In this document: piece after piece, positions 1 through 9,267 of the stretch
Layout of the letters: the number at the start of each line of letters is the position of its first letter
Numbering within the stretch: the stretch's first letter is position 1
NCBI GenBank assembly: GCA_023260435.1
Contig: JALQVG010000017.1
Coordinates: 1 to 64,000, forward strand
DNA length: 64,000 nucleotides
Direction: 5' to 3'
Source: Flavobacteriaceae bacterium
Lineage (GTDB): Bacteria; Bacteroidota; Bacteroidia; Flavobacteriales; Flavobacteriaceae
Translations under genes and position numbers: made by a program
The notes under the pieces: model-generated
The model's input: the letters and a program-made list of their open reading frames with translations, nothing else
What the model was told of the DNA's origin: nothing
Databases searched by the model: none

Positions 1-295
1 TTCGAAGTCTGCAGGTTAACACCTGAGACCAGGCACTGGATGCCGACGCGCGAAGCGTGGATTAAAGATCACCTGGATCGTGCACCTGCAAACCTGGTGA
101 TCAGGTTCTCCCCTCCAATGGTTGACATGACAGCCCCGGACAGCTGGCCTAACTCTTCAAGCGTTATTTCAAAAGATCAAAAATGGTTTGGAGCAAGCTT
201 CTAAGTCCTCTGCGGTCTCCTTCCCCAAGCCAAAAAAAGGAGGGTATAGCGGATGGGACGCCTTCGTTACCCAGAACAAAGACCGCATCAGTTGA
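1..295 (+). pseudogene. Partial, possibly frameshifted remnant of a phage/plasmid-type protein (C-terminal part)
   Basis: Frame 1 is open from base 1 to TAA at 202-204 and reads FEVCRLTPETRHWMPTREAWIKDHLDRAPANLVIRFSPPMVDMTAPDSWPNSSSVIS..., resembling phage-type proteins with a PTRE...NLVIR.S..M.D pattern. Frame 2 continues PKPKKGGYSGWDAFVTQNKDRIS to TGA at 293-295. 5' end outside the window. Confidence 0.35.
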
Positions 296-296
296 T

Positions 297-1427
297 ATGT
301 CGGGACTGTATCTGCATATCCCCTTTTGTCGCCAAGCCTGCGCTTATTGCGATTTCCACTTTTCTACGAACACAGGATTAAAATCCCCCATGATTCAGGC
401 GATGAAGCAGGAGATGGCTCTAAGGGCGCCCGCTCATCGGGCGCCCTTGGCCACCGTCTACTTTGGCGGAGGGACGCCTTCCCTGTTGAGTGCTGCTGAA
501 ATCAATGAATTGATGGAGGAAATTCACCGGCACTGGGGGGTAGCACCCGGGGCTGAAATTACCTTAGAGGCCAATCCTGATGACCTCACCCCCGAGTACT
601 TCAGGGCCTTAAAGGACACTTCGATCAATCGATTGAGCATTGGGATTCAGAGTTTCGACCAAAATCATCTGGTGTCCATGAATCGGGCCCACAACGCCTC
701 CCAAGCCTTGAGTGCGCTGGAAGGCGCTGCAGCACAATACTCCGATTTCTCTTTGGATTTAATTTACGGCATCCCTGGAATGACCGTGGAACAGTGGGCA
801 GAGCACATCCAACGCGCTTTGTCCTTTAGACCGACCCATGTATCCGCTTATGCGTTGACTCAAGAGCCCAAAACTCTTATGGACCATGAAATTAGAAAGG
901 GGGTTAGGCCAGCGTTAAGCGAAGCACTGGCCGCAGACCACTTCGACGTTCTGGTTCAATCCATGGAGCAGGGGGGGTATGCGCACTACGAAATTTCCAA
1001 TTTTGCCCGAGACGGCTTTTACGCCCGAAACAACACAGCCTACTGGCAGGGAAAATCCTACGTAGGAATTGGACCCTCAGCCCATTCTTTTGATGGTTTT
1101 TCTAGGTCTTGGAACGTGTCCAACAACCCTCAATACATCAAGTCCCTTTCCCAAAGAATCACTCCACAAACCGTTGAGGTGCTTTCAGAAGCCGATCGGT
1201 ATAACGAATTGGTGATGACTGGACTGCGCACCATTTGGGGGGTAGACCCCCAAACTTTACCCGATGCATTACGCCCTTATTTTACGGAGGTGACCCAACC
1301 ATTGTTGGCCCAAGGTATCTTGCAAAATAAAGGGGGCCAGCTTGCGCTGGCCCCCGATCAATGGTTTAAGGCTGATGGATGGGCCGCCGAATTGTTTTAC
1401 GTAGCAGATGCCTCGACAAAATACTGA
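297..1427 (+). CDS. hemW: Radical SAM heme chaperone HemW (coproporphyrinogen III oxidase-like)
   Basis: MSGLYLHIPFCRQACAYCDFHF (CxxxCxxC radical SAM motif), YFGGGTPSLL, ITLEANPDDLT. The internal ATG at 297 is preferred to the ORF-track start at 183. Confidence 0.92.
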   Translation: MSGLYLHIPFCRQACAYCDFHFSTNTGLKSPMIQAMKQEMALRAPAHRAPLATVYFGGGTPSLLSAAEINELMEEIHRHWGVAPGAEITLEANPDDLTPEYFRALKDTSINRLSIGIQSFDQNHLVSMNRAHNASQALSALEGAAAQYSDFSLDLIYGIPGMTVEQWAEHIQRALSFRPTHVSAYALTQEPKTLMDHEIRKGVRPALSEALAADHFDVLVQSMEQGGYAHYEISNFARDGFYARNNTAYWQGKSYVGIGPSAHSFDGFSRSWNVSNNPQYIKSLSQRITPQTVEVLSEADRYNELVMTGLRTIWGVDPQTLPDALRPYFTEVTQPLLAQGILQNKGGQLALAPDQWFKADGWAAELFYVADASTKY

Positions 1428-2788
1428 TAAAAATAAGGTATGGTCTCTATACCTTTAAAGTAGTTCCAAACCCCATAGTGTTCGTTCGGCGAGTGAATCG
1501 CATCTGAATCCAAGCCAAATCCCATCAAGACAGATTTGCATCCGAGTTCCTGTTCAAACAGTGCGACAATTGGAATGCTTCCCCCGCTGCGCTGTGGTAT
1601 CGGAGCCACTCCAAAGGTATGTTCGTAGGCTTTGTGTGCGGCCTGGTATCCAGGATGGTTTGTGGGCATTACGTAGGGAATTCCTCCGTGGTGTGGCTTG
1701 ACGGTTACCGTCGTGCCCTCAGGTGCCAAGGAGGTGAAATAATCTCTGAATAGTTGAGTGATTTCATGCCAGTCTTGGTGAGGTACCAAACGCATGGATA
1801 TTTTGGCGTAGGCGGTAGACGCAATCACCGTTTTGGCACCTTCACCGGTGTAACCACCCCATATTCCATTGACGTCCAGGGTAGGTCTAATCGAATTTCT
1901 TTCATTGGTGGTGTATCCTTTTTCCCCCCTGACAGAAGCGATATTCAATGCCTTTTGATAGGCGTCCAAGTCAAAAGGGGCTTGGGCCATAGCAGCGCGC
2001 TCTTCCACAGAAACCACTTCCACTTTGTCGTAGAAACCGGGAATGGTGATGTGTTGATTTTCGTCTTTTAGGGCGGCAATCATCTCGCAAAGCGCATTGA
2101 TTGGATTGGCCACAGCCCCTCCGTACAAGCCGGAATGCAGGTCGCGGTTTGGACCCGTAACCGATACCTCAACATAACTCAGTCCCCTGAGTCCCGTAGT
2201 GATCGAAGGCACGTCGTTGGCGATCATGCCCGTATCCGAGATCAGGATGACATCACAAGCTAGTTTTGATTTGTTTTGAGCCACAAACGTTTCCAAGTGG
2301 TCGCTGCCGACTTCCTCTTCACCTTCGATCATCAATTTTACGTTACAAGGCAGATTGCCCGATTGGATCATCCACTCCACCGCTTTGATGTGCATGAACA
2401 TCTGGCCCTTATCATCACAGGCCCCACGGGCAAATATCGCTCCCTCTGGATGCAGTTCTGTTTTTTTAATCACAGGTGTAAACGGTGGACTTTCCCATAA
2501 TTCAATAGGGTCAGCAGGCTGCACATCATAGTGGCCATAGACTAAAACGGTCGGTAGGGCAGGGTCGATTATTTTTTCTCCATAAACGATGGGATGTCCC
2601 TCTGTAGGAAAGATGGTTACCCCATCACAACCGGCTGATTTGAGGTGTTCAGCCACTACTTCCGCTGCTTTGGCCACATCGTTCTTGTAGGCTGGGTCAG
2701 CGCTTACTGAGGGAATGCGCAACAATTCAAAGAGCTCTTCGAGCATGCGTTCACGGTGGTTTTCTAGGTAATTGGGTAGATCTTTCAT
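1397..2788 (-). CDS. M20 family dipeptidase
   Basis: VLVYGHYDVQPADP, ARGACDDKGQ, MIEGEEEVGS metallopeptidase motifs; 463 aa. Confidence 0.92.
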   Translation of the reverse strand: MKDLPNYLENHRERMLEELFELLRIPSVSADPAYKNDVAKAAEVVAEHLKSAGCDGVTIFPTEGHPIVYGEKIIDPALPTVLVYGHYDVQPADPIELWESPPFTPVIKKTELHPEGAIFARGACDDKGQMFMHIKAVEWMIQSGNLPCNVKLMIEGEEEVGSDHLETFVAQNKSKLACDVILISDTGMIANDVPSITTGLRGLSYVEVSVTGPNRDLHSGLYGGAVANPINALCEMIAALKDENQHITIPGFYDKVEVVSVEERAAMAQAPFDLDAYQKALNIASVRGEKGYTTNERNSIRPTLDVNGIWGGYTGEGAKTVIASTAYAKISMRLVPHQDWHEITQLFRDYFTSLAPEGTTVTVKPHHGGIPYVMPTNHPGYQAAHKAYEHTFGVAPIPQRSGGSIPIVALFEQELGCKSVLMGFGLDSDAIHSPNEHYGVWNYFKGIETIPYFYQYFVEASAT

Positions 2789-2861
2789 GGAATAAAATAA
2801 AGTCTAAAAGTACAAAAAGAACTTTTTGGCCTTAGGTCATTTAAATTCAAATTTTTCCTTT

Positions 2862-2870
2862 TATATTTGC
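2862..2870 (+). promoter_or_regulatory. Bacteroidota -7 promoter element TATATTTGC upstream of tRNA-Leu
   Basis: TATATTTGC matches TAnnTTTGC, ending 9 nt before the tRNA 5' end. Confidence 0.6.
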
Positions 2871-2879
2871 AGACCTTTT

Positions 2880-2961
2880 GCAGGCGTGGTGGAATTGGTA
2901 GACACGCTAGACTTAGGATCTAGTGCCGCGAGGTGTGAGAGTTCGAGTCTCTCCGCCTGTA
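2880..2961 (+). tRNA. tRNA-Leu (anticodon TAG)
   Basis: Acceptor GCAGGCG/CGCCTGT, anticodon stem CTAGA-CTTAGGA-TCTAG, long variable arm, T-loop GTTCGAGTC. Confidence 0.93.
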
Positions 2962-2966
2962 CAAAG

Positions 2967-2998
2967 AAAAAGCCCTTCTGATGAAGGGCTTTTTTATT
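2967..2998 (+). terminator. Intrinsic terminator after tRNA-Leu (also facing the MFS gene)
   Basis: AAAAAGCCCTTCTGATGAAGGGCTTTTTTATTT hairpin plus T-run. Confidence 0.8.
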
Positions 2999-3001
2999 TG
3001 A

Positions 3002-4327
3002 TTACTTTTTGCTTTTGGTCAATGAAGCGCTTAACTCTTCGAGGGGAACCCCTTTTGTTTCAGGCATCATCCAACGCACAAAGGCGAGTTGTACCCCCAT
3101 CATCAAGGCAAAAAACCCAAATACTGGGGCGGGACCAATCCAAGTAAACAGCACAGGAACCATTGAAGGGATGATCGCGGCCAATACCCAGTGGGTAGAT
3201 GTGCCCCACGCTTGACCACTGCTGCGCAAGTGGTTGGGAAAAACCTCTGATATATACACCCAAATCACCGTACCCTGCCCTATGGCGTGTGAGGCGATAA
3301 ATAAGAATAGAAAAATAGGTACCCACAGACCACCCCAAGATCCAGCAAAAGCGAGTGCTACTAAGGAAAGGGAGACGATGTAACCAAAAGACCCCCAATA
3401 CATCAATGTTTTTCTACCTAATCGGTCGATTAGGTTGATGCCAATTAGGGTGAAAATGAGATTGACGACACCAACACCTATACCGCTTAGCAGTGCGGTA
3501 CTGGCTCCTAAACCAGCAGCTTCAAAGATTCTTGGCGCGTAATACAAAAAGGCGTTGATACCGGAAAATTGATTGAAAAACGCCAGCAGGATGGCCAAGG
3601 TGAGTGGGAAGCGGTATTTTTTGTCCAAGACCGATTCCGATAACCCTTGAACACTTTGACTATGTGCGTGATCTTTTACCAAATCATCGATATTTAAATC
3701 GGATCCCAAATCCTGGAGGACTGAAGCAGCTTCGTCCACCCGGTCCTTGGATACCAGCCAACGCGGGCTCATGGGGACAAAGAAGACCATAGCTGTGTAA
3801 GCGAGTGCTGGAAAAGCTTCCACACCCATCATCCAACGCCAGTCATTAGGCCCAATTCCTTCCAATAGGTAATTGGACAAAAAGGCAATAAGGATGCCAA
3901 ATACAATCATAAACTGATAAAAACCAACCAATCGGCCACGGTCTTTCGCGGGGGCAATCTCTGAAATATAGGCTGGAGCCGCTATGGTAGAGGCGCCAAT
4001 ACCCAAGCCGCCAAGAAAGCGGAATACAGCAAAACTGACAGGGTCTTGAGCTAAGGCTGATCCAACAGCTGATACAGAATAGAGGATACCGATCCAAAAA
4101 AGAGTTTTTTTACGACCTATCCGCTGGGTCGGCCATCCGCCAAAAAGTGCGCCGATCACCGTACCCCATAGGGCCATACCCATCACGACTGTTCCGTGAA
4201 AAAAGTCGGTAGATTGCCATAGAGTTTGTAGTTTTTGGTCTGCTCCCGAGATGACAACGGTGTCAAATCCGAATAAAAAACCCGCCAAGGCAGCCACCAT
4301 GGAGAGTCTGAACAGTTTATTTTGCAT
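3002..4327 (-). CDS. MFS sugar porter family transporter
   Basis: GFLFGFDTVVISGADQ, GRKKTL, PESPR-like PMSPRWLVSK, PETKGVPLEEL signatures. Start MQNKLFRLSM at 4327 preferred (track start 4360 overlaps the upstream gene). Confidence 0.88.
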   Translation of the reverse strand: MQNKLFRLSMVAALAGFLFGFDTVVISGADQKLQTLWQSTDFFHGTVVMGMALWGTVIGALFGGWPTQRIGRKKTLFWIGILYSVSAVGSALAQDPVSFAVFRFLGGLGIGASTIAAPAYISEIAPAKDRGRLVGFYQFMIVFGILIAFLSNYLLEGIGPNDWRWMMGVEAFPALAYTAMVFFVPMSPRWLVSKDRVDEAASVLQDLGSDLNIDDLVKDHAHSQSVQGLSESVLDKKYRFPLTLAILLAFFNQFSGINAFLYYAPRIFEAAGLGASTALLSGIGVGVVNLIFTLIGINLIDRLGRKTLMYWGSFGYIVSLSLVALAFAGSWGGLWVPIFLFLFIASHAIGQGTVIWVYISEVFPNHLRSSGQAWGTSTHWVLAAIIPSMVPVLFTWIGPAPVFGFFALMMGVQLAFVRWMMPETKGVPLEELSASLTKSKK

Positions 4328-4338
4328 GGGTTGGTTGT

Positions 4339-5604
4339 TTAGTTGGCGGCCAATGTACACAAAGTCTCCAAACGATGCACAATTTTTTCTGTGGCACCGA
4401 GGTGTTTTTCTACCAGTCCTGCATTGGTAATGCCCATTTTTGCTCTTGTTTCTGGTTGATTGAGCAATGTTTTTAACGCCTGGTGCGCTTGAGCTGGTGT
4501 CGAAATAACCCAGGCACCACCTAGGTCTACCAAACTTTGGGCCTCTCTAAATTTCTTATACTCAGGACCAATTAATAAAGGAACCCCGTATACGGCGGCC
4601 TCTAAGGTGTTGTGCAGTCCAGTTTTCAATCCCCCGCCGATGTAGGCGACGGTGGATTTTTGATATAAACTACCCAACAAGCCAAAATTGTCAATGACCA
4701 GAACGGGATTTTCCTCGGGAGTGGGGTATCCCTGCGCTGACCAAGCACTGTATTTTAACACAGGCTGTGGGACACCGGCCAATAGTTCATCAAGGTGGTT
4801 GGCGTCTATTTTGTGAGGGGCCACCACCCATAGACAATCTGTGCTGGTGTCTTCCATGGCCATTTTCCACAGGTGCATGTCCTCTTTCCAAGCACTCCCC
4901 AACACCACTACTTGTCTTCCCTGAGCCAGTAAATCCACAAAATCAACGTTTTTAAGATTCAAAGACATTTCTTTTACGCGATCGTACCTAGTATCTCCGG
5001 AGACGGAGACTTGAGTCATCCCGATGCTCGTCAACAGTTCCCATGAAGCTTGGTCCTGTACTTCAATGTGGGATAGTTTGCTTAGGGCTTGGCGAAAAAG
5101 CCCTCCATAGTTCCTAAAATAAGGCTGTTGGGAACGAAAGACCGCTGAAAACAGGAGTGATTTAATACCTTGTTCCTTCAACGCCTGCATCATCATGGGC
5201 CATATGTCGTATTTGACAAACAGAGCTACCTTGGGTTGCAGGGCCTGTAAAAACTGTCTTGATCGACCCAAGCCATCTAGGGGGATGTAACAAACCAAAT
5301 CGTTTTGATGGTCCATGGTCGGAGCCACCAGTTCATAACCAGAGGCGGAGAAGAAGCTCAGCGCAAATTGGTGGTTGGGGTATTTTTGGTGCAGTTTTTT
5401 CCAAACAGGTTGGCCTTGTTGCCATTCACCATAGGAGGAAACATGCATCCAAATCAGTGGTTTGTTTCGTTGGCGATGTTTGGTCAGGTAGGCGATGGTG
5501 TTTTTTCTGCCGTCTGCAAAGGTGCGCAATACAGGAAACACCTTCGCCAACACAGGGAGCCAAAACGATATTTTGATCAGCAGTAAGCGGTACAACAATT
5601 GCAT
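4339..5604 (-). CDS. waaA: 3-deoxy-D-manno-octulosonic acid (Kdo) transferase
   Basis: 421 aa; WMHVSSYGEWQQGQPV, VLGSAWKEDM, YIGGGLKTGLHNTLEAAVYGVPLLIGPEYKKF. Confidence 0.9.
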   Translation of the reverse strand: MQLLYRLLLIKISFWLPVLAKVFPVLRTFADGRKNTIAYLTKHRQRNKPLIWMHVSSYGEWQQGQPVWKKLHQKYPNHQFALSFFSASGYELVAPTMDHQNDLVCYIPLDGLGRSRQFLQALQPKVALFVKYDIWPMMMQALKEQGIKSLLFSAVFRSQQPYFRNYGGLFRQALSKLSHIEVQDQASWELLTSIGMTQVSVSGDTRYDRVKEMSLNLKNVDFVDLLAQGRQVVVLGSAWKEDMHLWKMAMEDTSTDCLWVVAPHKIDANHLDELLAGVPQPVLKYSAWSAQGYPTPEENPVLVIDNFGLLGSLYQKSTVAYIGGGLKTGLHNTLEAAVYGVPLLIGPEYKKFREAQSLVDLGGAWVISTPAQAHQALKTLLNQPETRAKMGITNAGLVEKHLGATEKIVHRLETLCTLAAN

Positions 5605-5682
5605 GGTGCTAATTTACGTTTCCTTTTTATTGCACTAGGGCCTGGAGAGAATATTTGTAGATTTGTGGCATAAATCACATTC

Positions 5683-6843
5683 ATGAAAAAAATCCAAATG
5701 GTCGACCTCCAAGGTCAATACCAGGACATTAAAGCAGAAATTGCCGAACGGTTTGAGACTGTACTTGATCAGTCCTCGTTTATCAACGGACCTGAAGTTC
5801 AATCCTTCTCAACAGCTCTAGAAAAATATTTAGACGTAGCCCATGTTATTCCTTGTGCCAATGGTACAGACGCCTTGCAAATCGCGATGATGGGGCTGGA
5901 TCTACAACCAGGGGATGAGGTAATCACAGCTGATTTCACCTTTGCCGCTACCGTAGAAGTTATTGCCCTGTTACAACTTACACCCGTGTTGGTCGATGTT
6001 TTGCCCGATACATTTTGTATCGATCCTCAGGCGATTGAACGCGCTATTACCCCAAAAACCAAAGCCATTGTTCCGGTGCATTTATTCGGCCAATGCGCGG
6101 ATATGGAGGCCATTCTAGCGATCGCACAAAAACACAACCTATATGTGGTGGAGGACAATGCACAAGCCATCGGTGCTACCTACACCTTTAGCGATGGCCG
6201 CAAAGCCAAAGCAGGGACCATGGGTCATGTGGGGTGCACCTCTTTTTTCCCGTCTAAAAACTTAGGATGTTATGGAGATGGAGGGGCTTTGTTTTGTCAA
6301 GACGAGGCATTGGCCCACAGGTTAAGAGGTATTGTCAACCACGGTATGTATATCCGCTACCACCACGACGTGGTCGGGGTTAACTCCAGGCTGGATTCGT
6401 TACAAGCGGCTGTATTGAACGCCAAGCTGCCCAGATTGGACAGTTACAACCAAAAACGTCGCTTGGCTGCTCAACGATACAACACACTGCTCTCTGGGGT
6501 TCCTGGTGTTGTTTTGCCTAAAATGAGTTCTGGTTGTGGGGCTATTTGCGCTCAGTGCGACTGTCATGTATTTCACCAGTACACCCTGTTGGTGCCCGCC
6601 AATCTTAGGGATGGTTTGGTCGCACATCTGCAGTCGTTAGGCGTACCATCAGGGGTGTATTATCCCATTCCTTTGCACCGACAAAAAGCATACCTCAGCG
6701 AACGGTACAACGAGGCTGATTTTGAAGTGACCAATCGCATTTCTGAGCAAGTAATTTCCTTGCCCATGCATACGGAACTGGACGAAGAACAACAAACCTA
6801 CATCGCCCAATCGCTGGCAAAATTCCTGTGTACAGATGGCTAA
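5683..6843 (+). CDS. DegT/DnrJ/EryC1/StrS family PLP-dependent aminotransferase
   Basis: MVDLQGQY, PCANGTDALQIAM, FFPSKNLGCYGDGGALF (PLP lysine region), NSRLDSLQAAVLNAKL. Confidence 0.93.
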   Translation: MKKIQMVDLQGQYQDIKAEIAERFETVLDQSSFINGPEVQSFSTALEKYLDVAHVIPCANGTDALQIAMMGLDLQPGDEVITADFTFAATVEVIALLQLTPVLVDVLPDTFCIDPQAIERAITPKTKAIVPVHLFGQCADMEAILAIAQKHNLYVVEDNAQAIGATYTFSDGRKAKAGTMGHVGCTSFFPSKNLGCYGDGGALFCQDEALAHRLRGIVNHGMYIRYHHDVVGVNSRLDSLQAAVLNAKLPRLDSYNQKRRLAAQRYNTLLSGVPGVVLPKMSSGCGAICAQCDCHVFHQYTLLVPANLRDGLVAHLQSLGVPSGVYYPIPLHRQKAYLSERYNEADFEVTNRISEQVISLPMHTELDEEQQTYIAQSLAKFLCTDG

Positions 6844-7861
6844 AATTTTGATAACAGGTGGCTTAGGCTACATTGGATCTCACACGGCAGTCGTGATGAT
6901 TGAAAAGGGGTACGAAGTGGTTTTGGTGGATAATTTGTCCAACACTCGTCAAGAGGTGCTTGATGGGATCGAACAAATTACCGGAAAACGCCCTGTTTTT
7001 TACGCTGTGGATTTGGCTGAAAAGCAGGAAGTAGCCGAATTGTTTGCCCGAGAAAAAGACCTGATTGGCGCTATTCACTTTGCGGCCTACAAGGCGGTAG
7101 GAGAGAGTGTGCAAGAACCTTTAAAGTACTACCAAAACAATCTCTGCAGTTTAATTTATTTGTTGGCCGCTTTGGACCAGATTCCCGGAGGCGCTTTGAT
7201 ATTCAGTTCGTCATGTACGGTGTATGGTCAGGCAGATTCATTGCCGATCACCGAAAGTGCGCCGATTAAGCCTGCGGAATCTCCCTATGGAAACACCAAG
7301 CAAATAGGGGAGGAAATCATCAGAGACCTCTGTGCGGTATCCGACCGAATCAAAGCGATTGCGCTGCGCTATTTCAATCCCATAGGCGCTCATTCCTCCG
7401 CACTGATCGGGGAGTTGCCTTTGGGGGTTCCTCAAAATTTGGTGCCCTTTATCACCCAAACCGCCATCGGGATACGCGAGCGCTTGTCGGTGTTTGGGGA
7501 TCAATACCCCACTCCAGACGGTACGTGCATCCGCGATTACATCCATGTAGTGGATTTGGCCGAGGCACATTTGGCAGCTTTGGAGCGCATTTTGGGCGGC
7601 TCTATGAATCAATCTTATGAAGTGTTTAATGTAGGTACTGGTCAAGGCAACTCTGTTTTGGAAGTGGTACATGCATTTGAAGCAGCTACTGGGGTAAAAC
7701 TGAACTACGCTATTGCGCCCAAAAGGGCAGGGGATGTTATCGCCGCCTACGCAGACACCCAAAAGGTGGAGCAGGTTCTGGGTTGGAAAGCGAGGTACAC
7801 CTTGGAAGAATCTTTGGCCTCTTCATGGGCTTGGGAACAAAATATCAGAAAAAAACAGTAA
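6836..7861 (+). CDS. galE: UDP-glucose 4-epimerase
   Basis: ILITGGLGYIGSHTAVVMIEKGYEVVLVDNLSN, SSSCTVYG, SPYGNTKQIGE, TRDYIHVVDLAEAH-type motif; 8-bp overlap with the preceding gene. Confidence 0.94.
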   Translation: MAKILITGGLGYIGSHTAVVMIEKGYEVVLVDNLSNTRQEVLDGIEQITGKRPVFYAVDLAEKQEVAELFAREKDLIGAIHFAAYKAVGESVQEPLKYYQNNLCSLIYLLAALDQIPGGALIFSSSCTVYGQADSLPITESAPIKPAESPYGNTKQIGEEIIRDLCAVSDRIKAIALRYFNPIGAHSSALIGELPLGVPQNLVPFITQTAIGIRERLSVFGDQYPTPDGTCIRDYIHVVDLAEAHLAALERILGGSMNQSYEVFNVGTGQGNSVLEVVHAFEAATGVKLNYAIAPKRAGDVIAAYADTQKVEQVLGWKARYTLEESLASSWAWEQNIRKKQ

Positions 7862-7890
7862 GTTCACAGGACCAACCATAATTGTTCCTA

Positions 7891-9174
7891 ATGAAAAAAA
7901 TCTGTTTTCTAGTGGCCTTGTGTACCAGTGCTTTGGTATGGGGGCAAAAAACCTACATCCAGTGCGGGGGTATTTACGATCCAGCTACCCAAAAGACTTC
8001 CAGTCAATCCACCGTGATTGTCGAGGGAACTAAAATCTTGTCCATTGCCTCAGGATGGCAGAGTGGTGGAGCATCAGATCAATTAGTGGATTTAAAAACG
8101 GCTACCTTGATGCCGGGATGGATCGATCTTCACGTGCACATTGAAAGCGAAATACACCCAGAAACCTACCTCAATAAGTTTTTGTTCAACAAAGAAGATG
8201 TGGCTTTTGAGTCGGTCGCATTTGCCCAGAAAACACTGCAAGCTGGCTTTACCTCAGTGCGTGATTTAGGTGGGTCTGGTGTCAATATAGCTTTGAGAAA
8301 AGCGATCGCTAGAGGCTCGGTGGACGGCCCGCGTATTTGGACTGCAGGCAAATCCATCGCTTCAACGGGGGGGCATGCTGATCCGACCAATGGAGTTCGC
8401 GCAGATTTAATGGGAGATCCAGGTCCTGCGCAAGGAGTGATTAATTCTGTGGATGAGGCCAGAAAAGCTGTGCGTCAACGCTACAAAGAAGGAGCTGATG
8501 TGATTAAAATCACGGCGACTGGCGGAGTGATGTCCATGGCCAAAAATGGACATAATCCTCAATTCACTGTGGAAGAAATCAAAGCTATTGTCGAAACGGC
8601 TGCTGATTATGGCATGCTTACTGCCGCGCATGCGCACGGGGATGAAGGTATGAGACGAGCTGTTGTCGCGGGAATCAAAACGATTGAACACGGCAGTTTT
8701 ATGTCCGAGGCAACCATGGAATTGATGAAAAAGCACGATGCTTATTTGGTGCCCACATTATCCGCGGCCCAACACGTGATGAACAACGCGAAAATTCCCG
8801 GATACTATCCGCCAATGGTTACCGCCAAGGCGCTTGAGGTGGGACCCATTACCTCTGCTACCTTTGCCAAAGCCTACCAAAAGGGCGTAAATATTGCTTT
8901 TGGAACGGATTCAGGGGTGTCTCACCACGGAGACAATGCACGAGAATTTATCTACATGGAGCAGTCGGGTATGCCTTTTAAAGCAGCCCTAAAAGCGGCT
9001 ACCACAACCAATGCAGCACTTTTGGGCATGGAGGATCAGCTAGGTCGCGTCGCCCCAGGGTTTTTAGCGGATCTGATCGCATTGTCTCAACATCCAGATC
9101 ATGGAGCTGAAGCAGCCTTAGGCGTGGTGTTTGTGATGAAGGATGGACGGATCTACAAGCAACCAACCCCGTAA
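7891..9174 (+). CDS. Secreted amidohydrolase family protein (imidazolonepropionase/Xaa-Pro dipeptidase-like)
   Basis: Signal peptide MKKICFLVALCTSALVWGQ; DLHVHIE metal motif; AAHAHGDEGMRRAV; FGTDSGVSHHGDN. Confidence 0.88.
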   Translation: MKKICFLVALCTSALVWGQKTYIQCGGIYDPATQKTSSQSTVIVEGTKILSIASGWQSGGASDQLVDLKTATLMPGWIDLHVHIESEIHPETYLNKFLFNKEDVAFESVAFAQKTLQAGFTSVRDLGGSGVNIALRKAIARGSVDGPRIWTAGKSIASTGGHADPTNGVRADLMGDPGPAQGVINSVDEARKAVRQRYKEGADVIKITATGGVMSMAKNGHNPQFTVEEIKAIVETAADYGMLTAAHAHGDEGMRRAVVAGIKTIEHGSFMSEATMELMKKHDAYLVPTLSAAQHVMNNAKIPGYYPPMVTAKALEVGPITSATFAKAYQKGVNIAFGTDSGVSHHGDNAREFIYMEQSGMPFKAALKAATTTNAALLGMEDQLGRVAPGFLADLIALSQHPDHGAEAALGVVFVMKDGRIYKQPTP

Positions 9175-9267
9175 ATTTCCTTGTTTTTTAGGCGTTTAAA
9201 AGAGGTAAAAATCCGGAAATAGTGTACTTTTGAATGTTTTTTTGCCGTTAAGGCTTAATGCAATTCA

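Noticed and set aside
1754-2071. ORF on the + strand (105 aa) inside the M20 dipeptidase gene
   Set aside because: Shadow ORF antisense to a well-supported gene; no recognisable domain.
2923-3147. ORF of 74 aa overlapping tRNA-Leu
   Set aside because: Starts inside the tRNA and runs through the terminator and the antisense of the MFS gene; spurious.
7238-7762. 174-aa minus-strand ORF
   Set aside because: Entirely antisense to galE; composition reflects the coding strand.
7713-8033. 106-aa + ORF spanning the galE end and the amidohydrolase start
   Set aside because: Out of frame with both genes and overlaps both; no domain.
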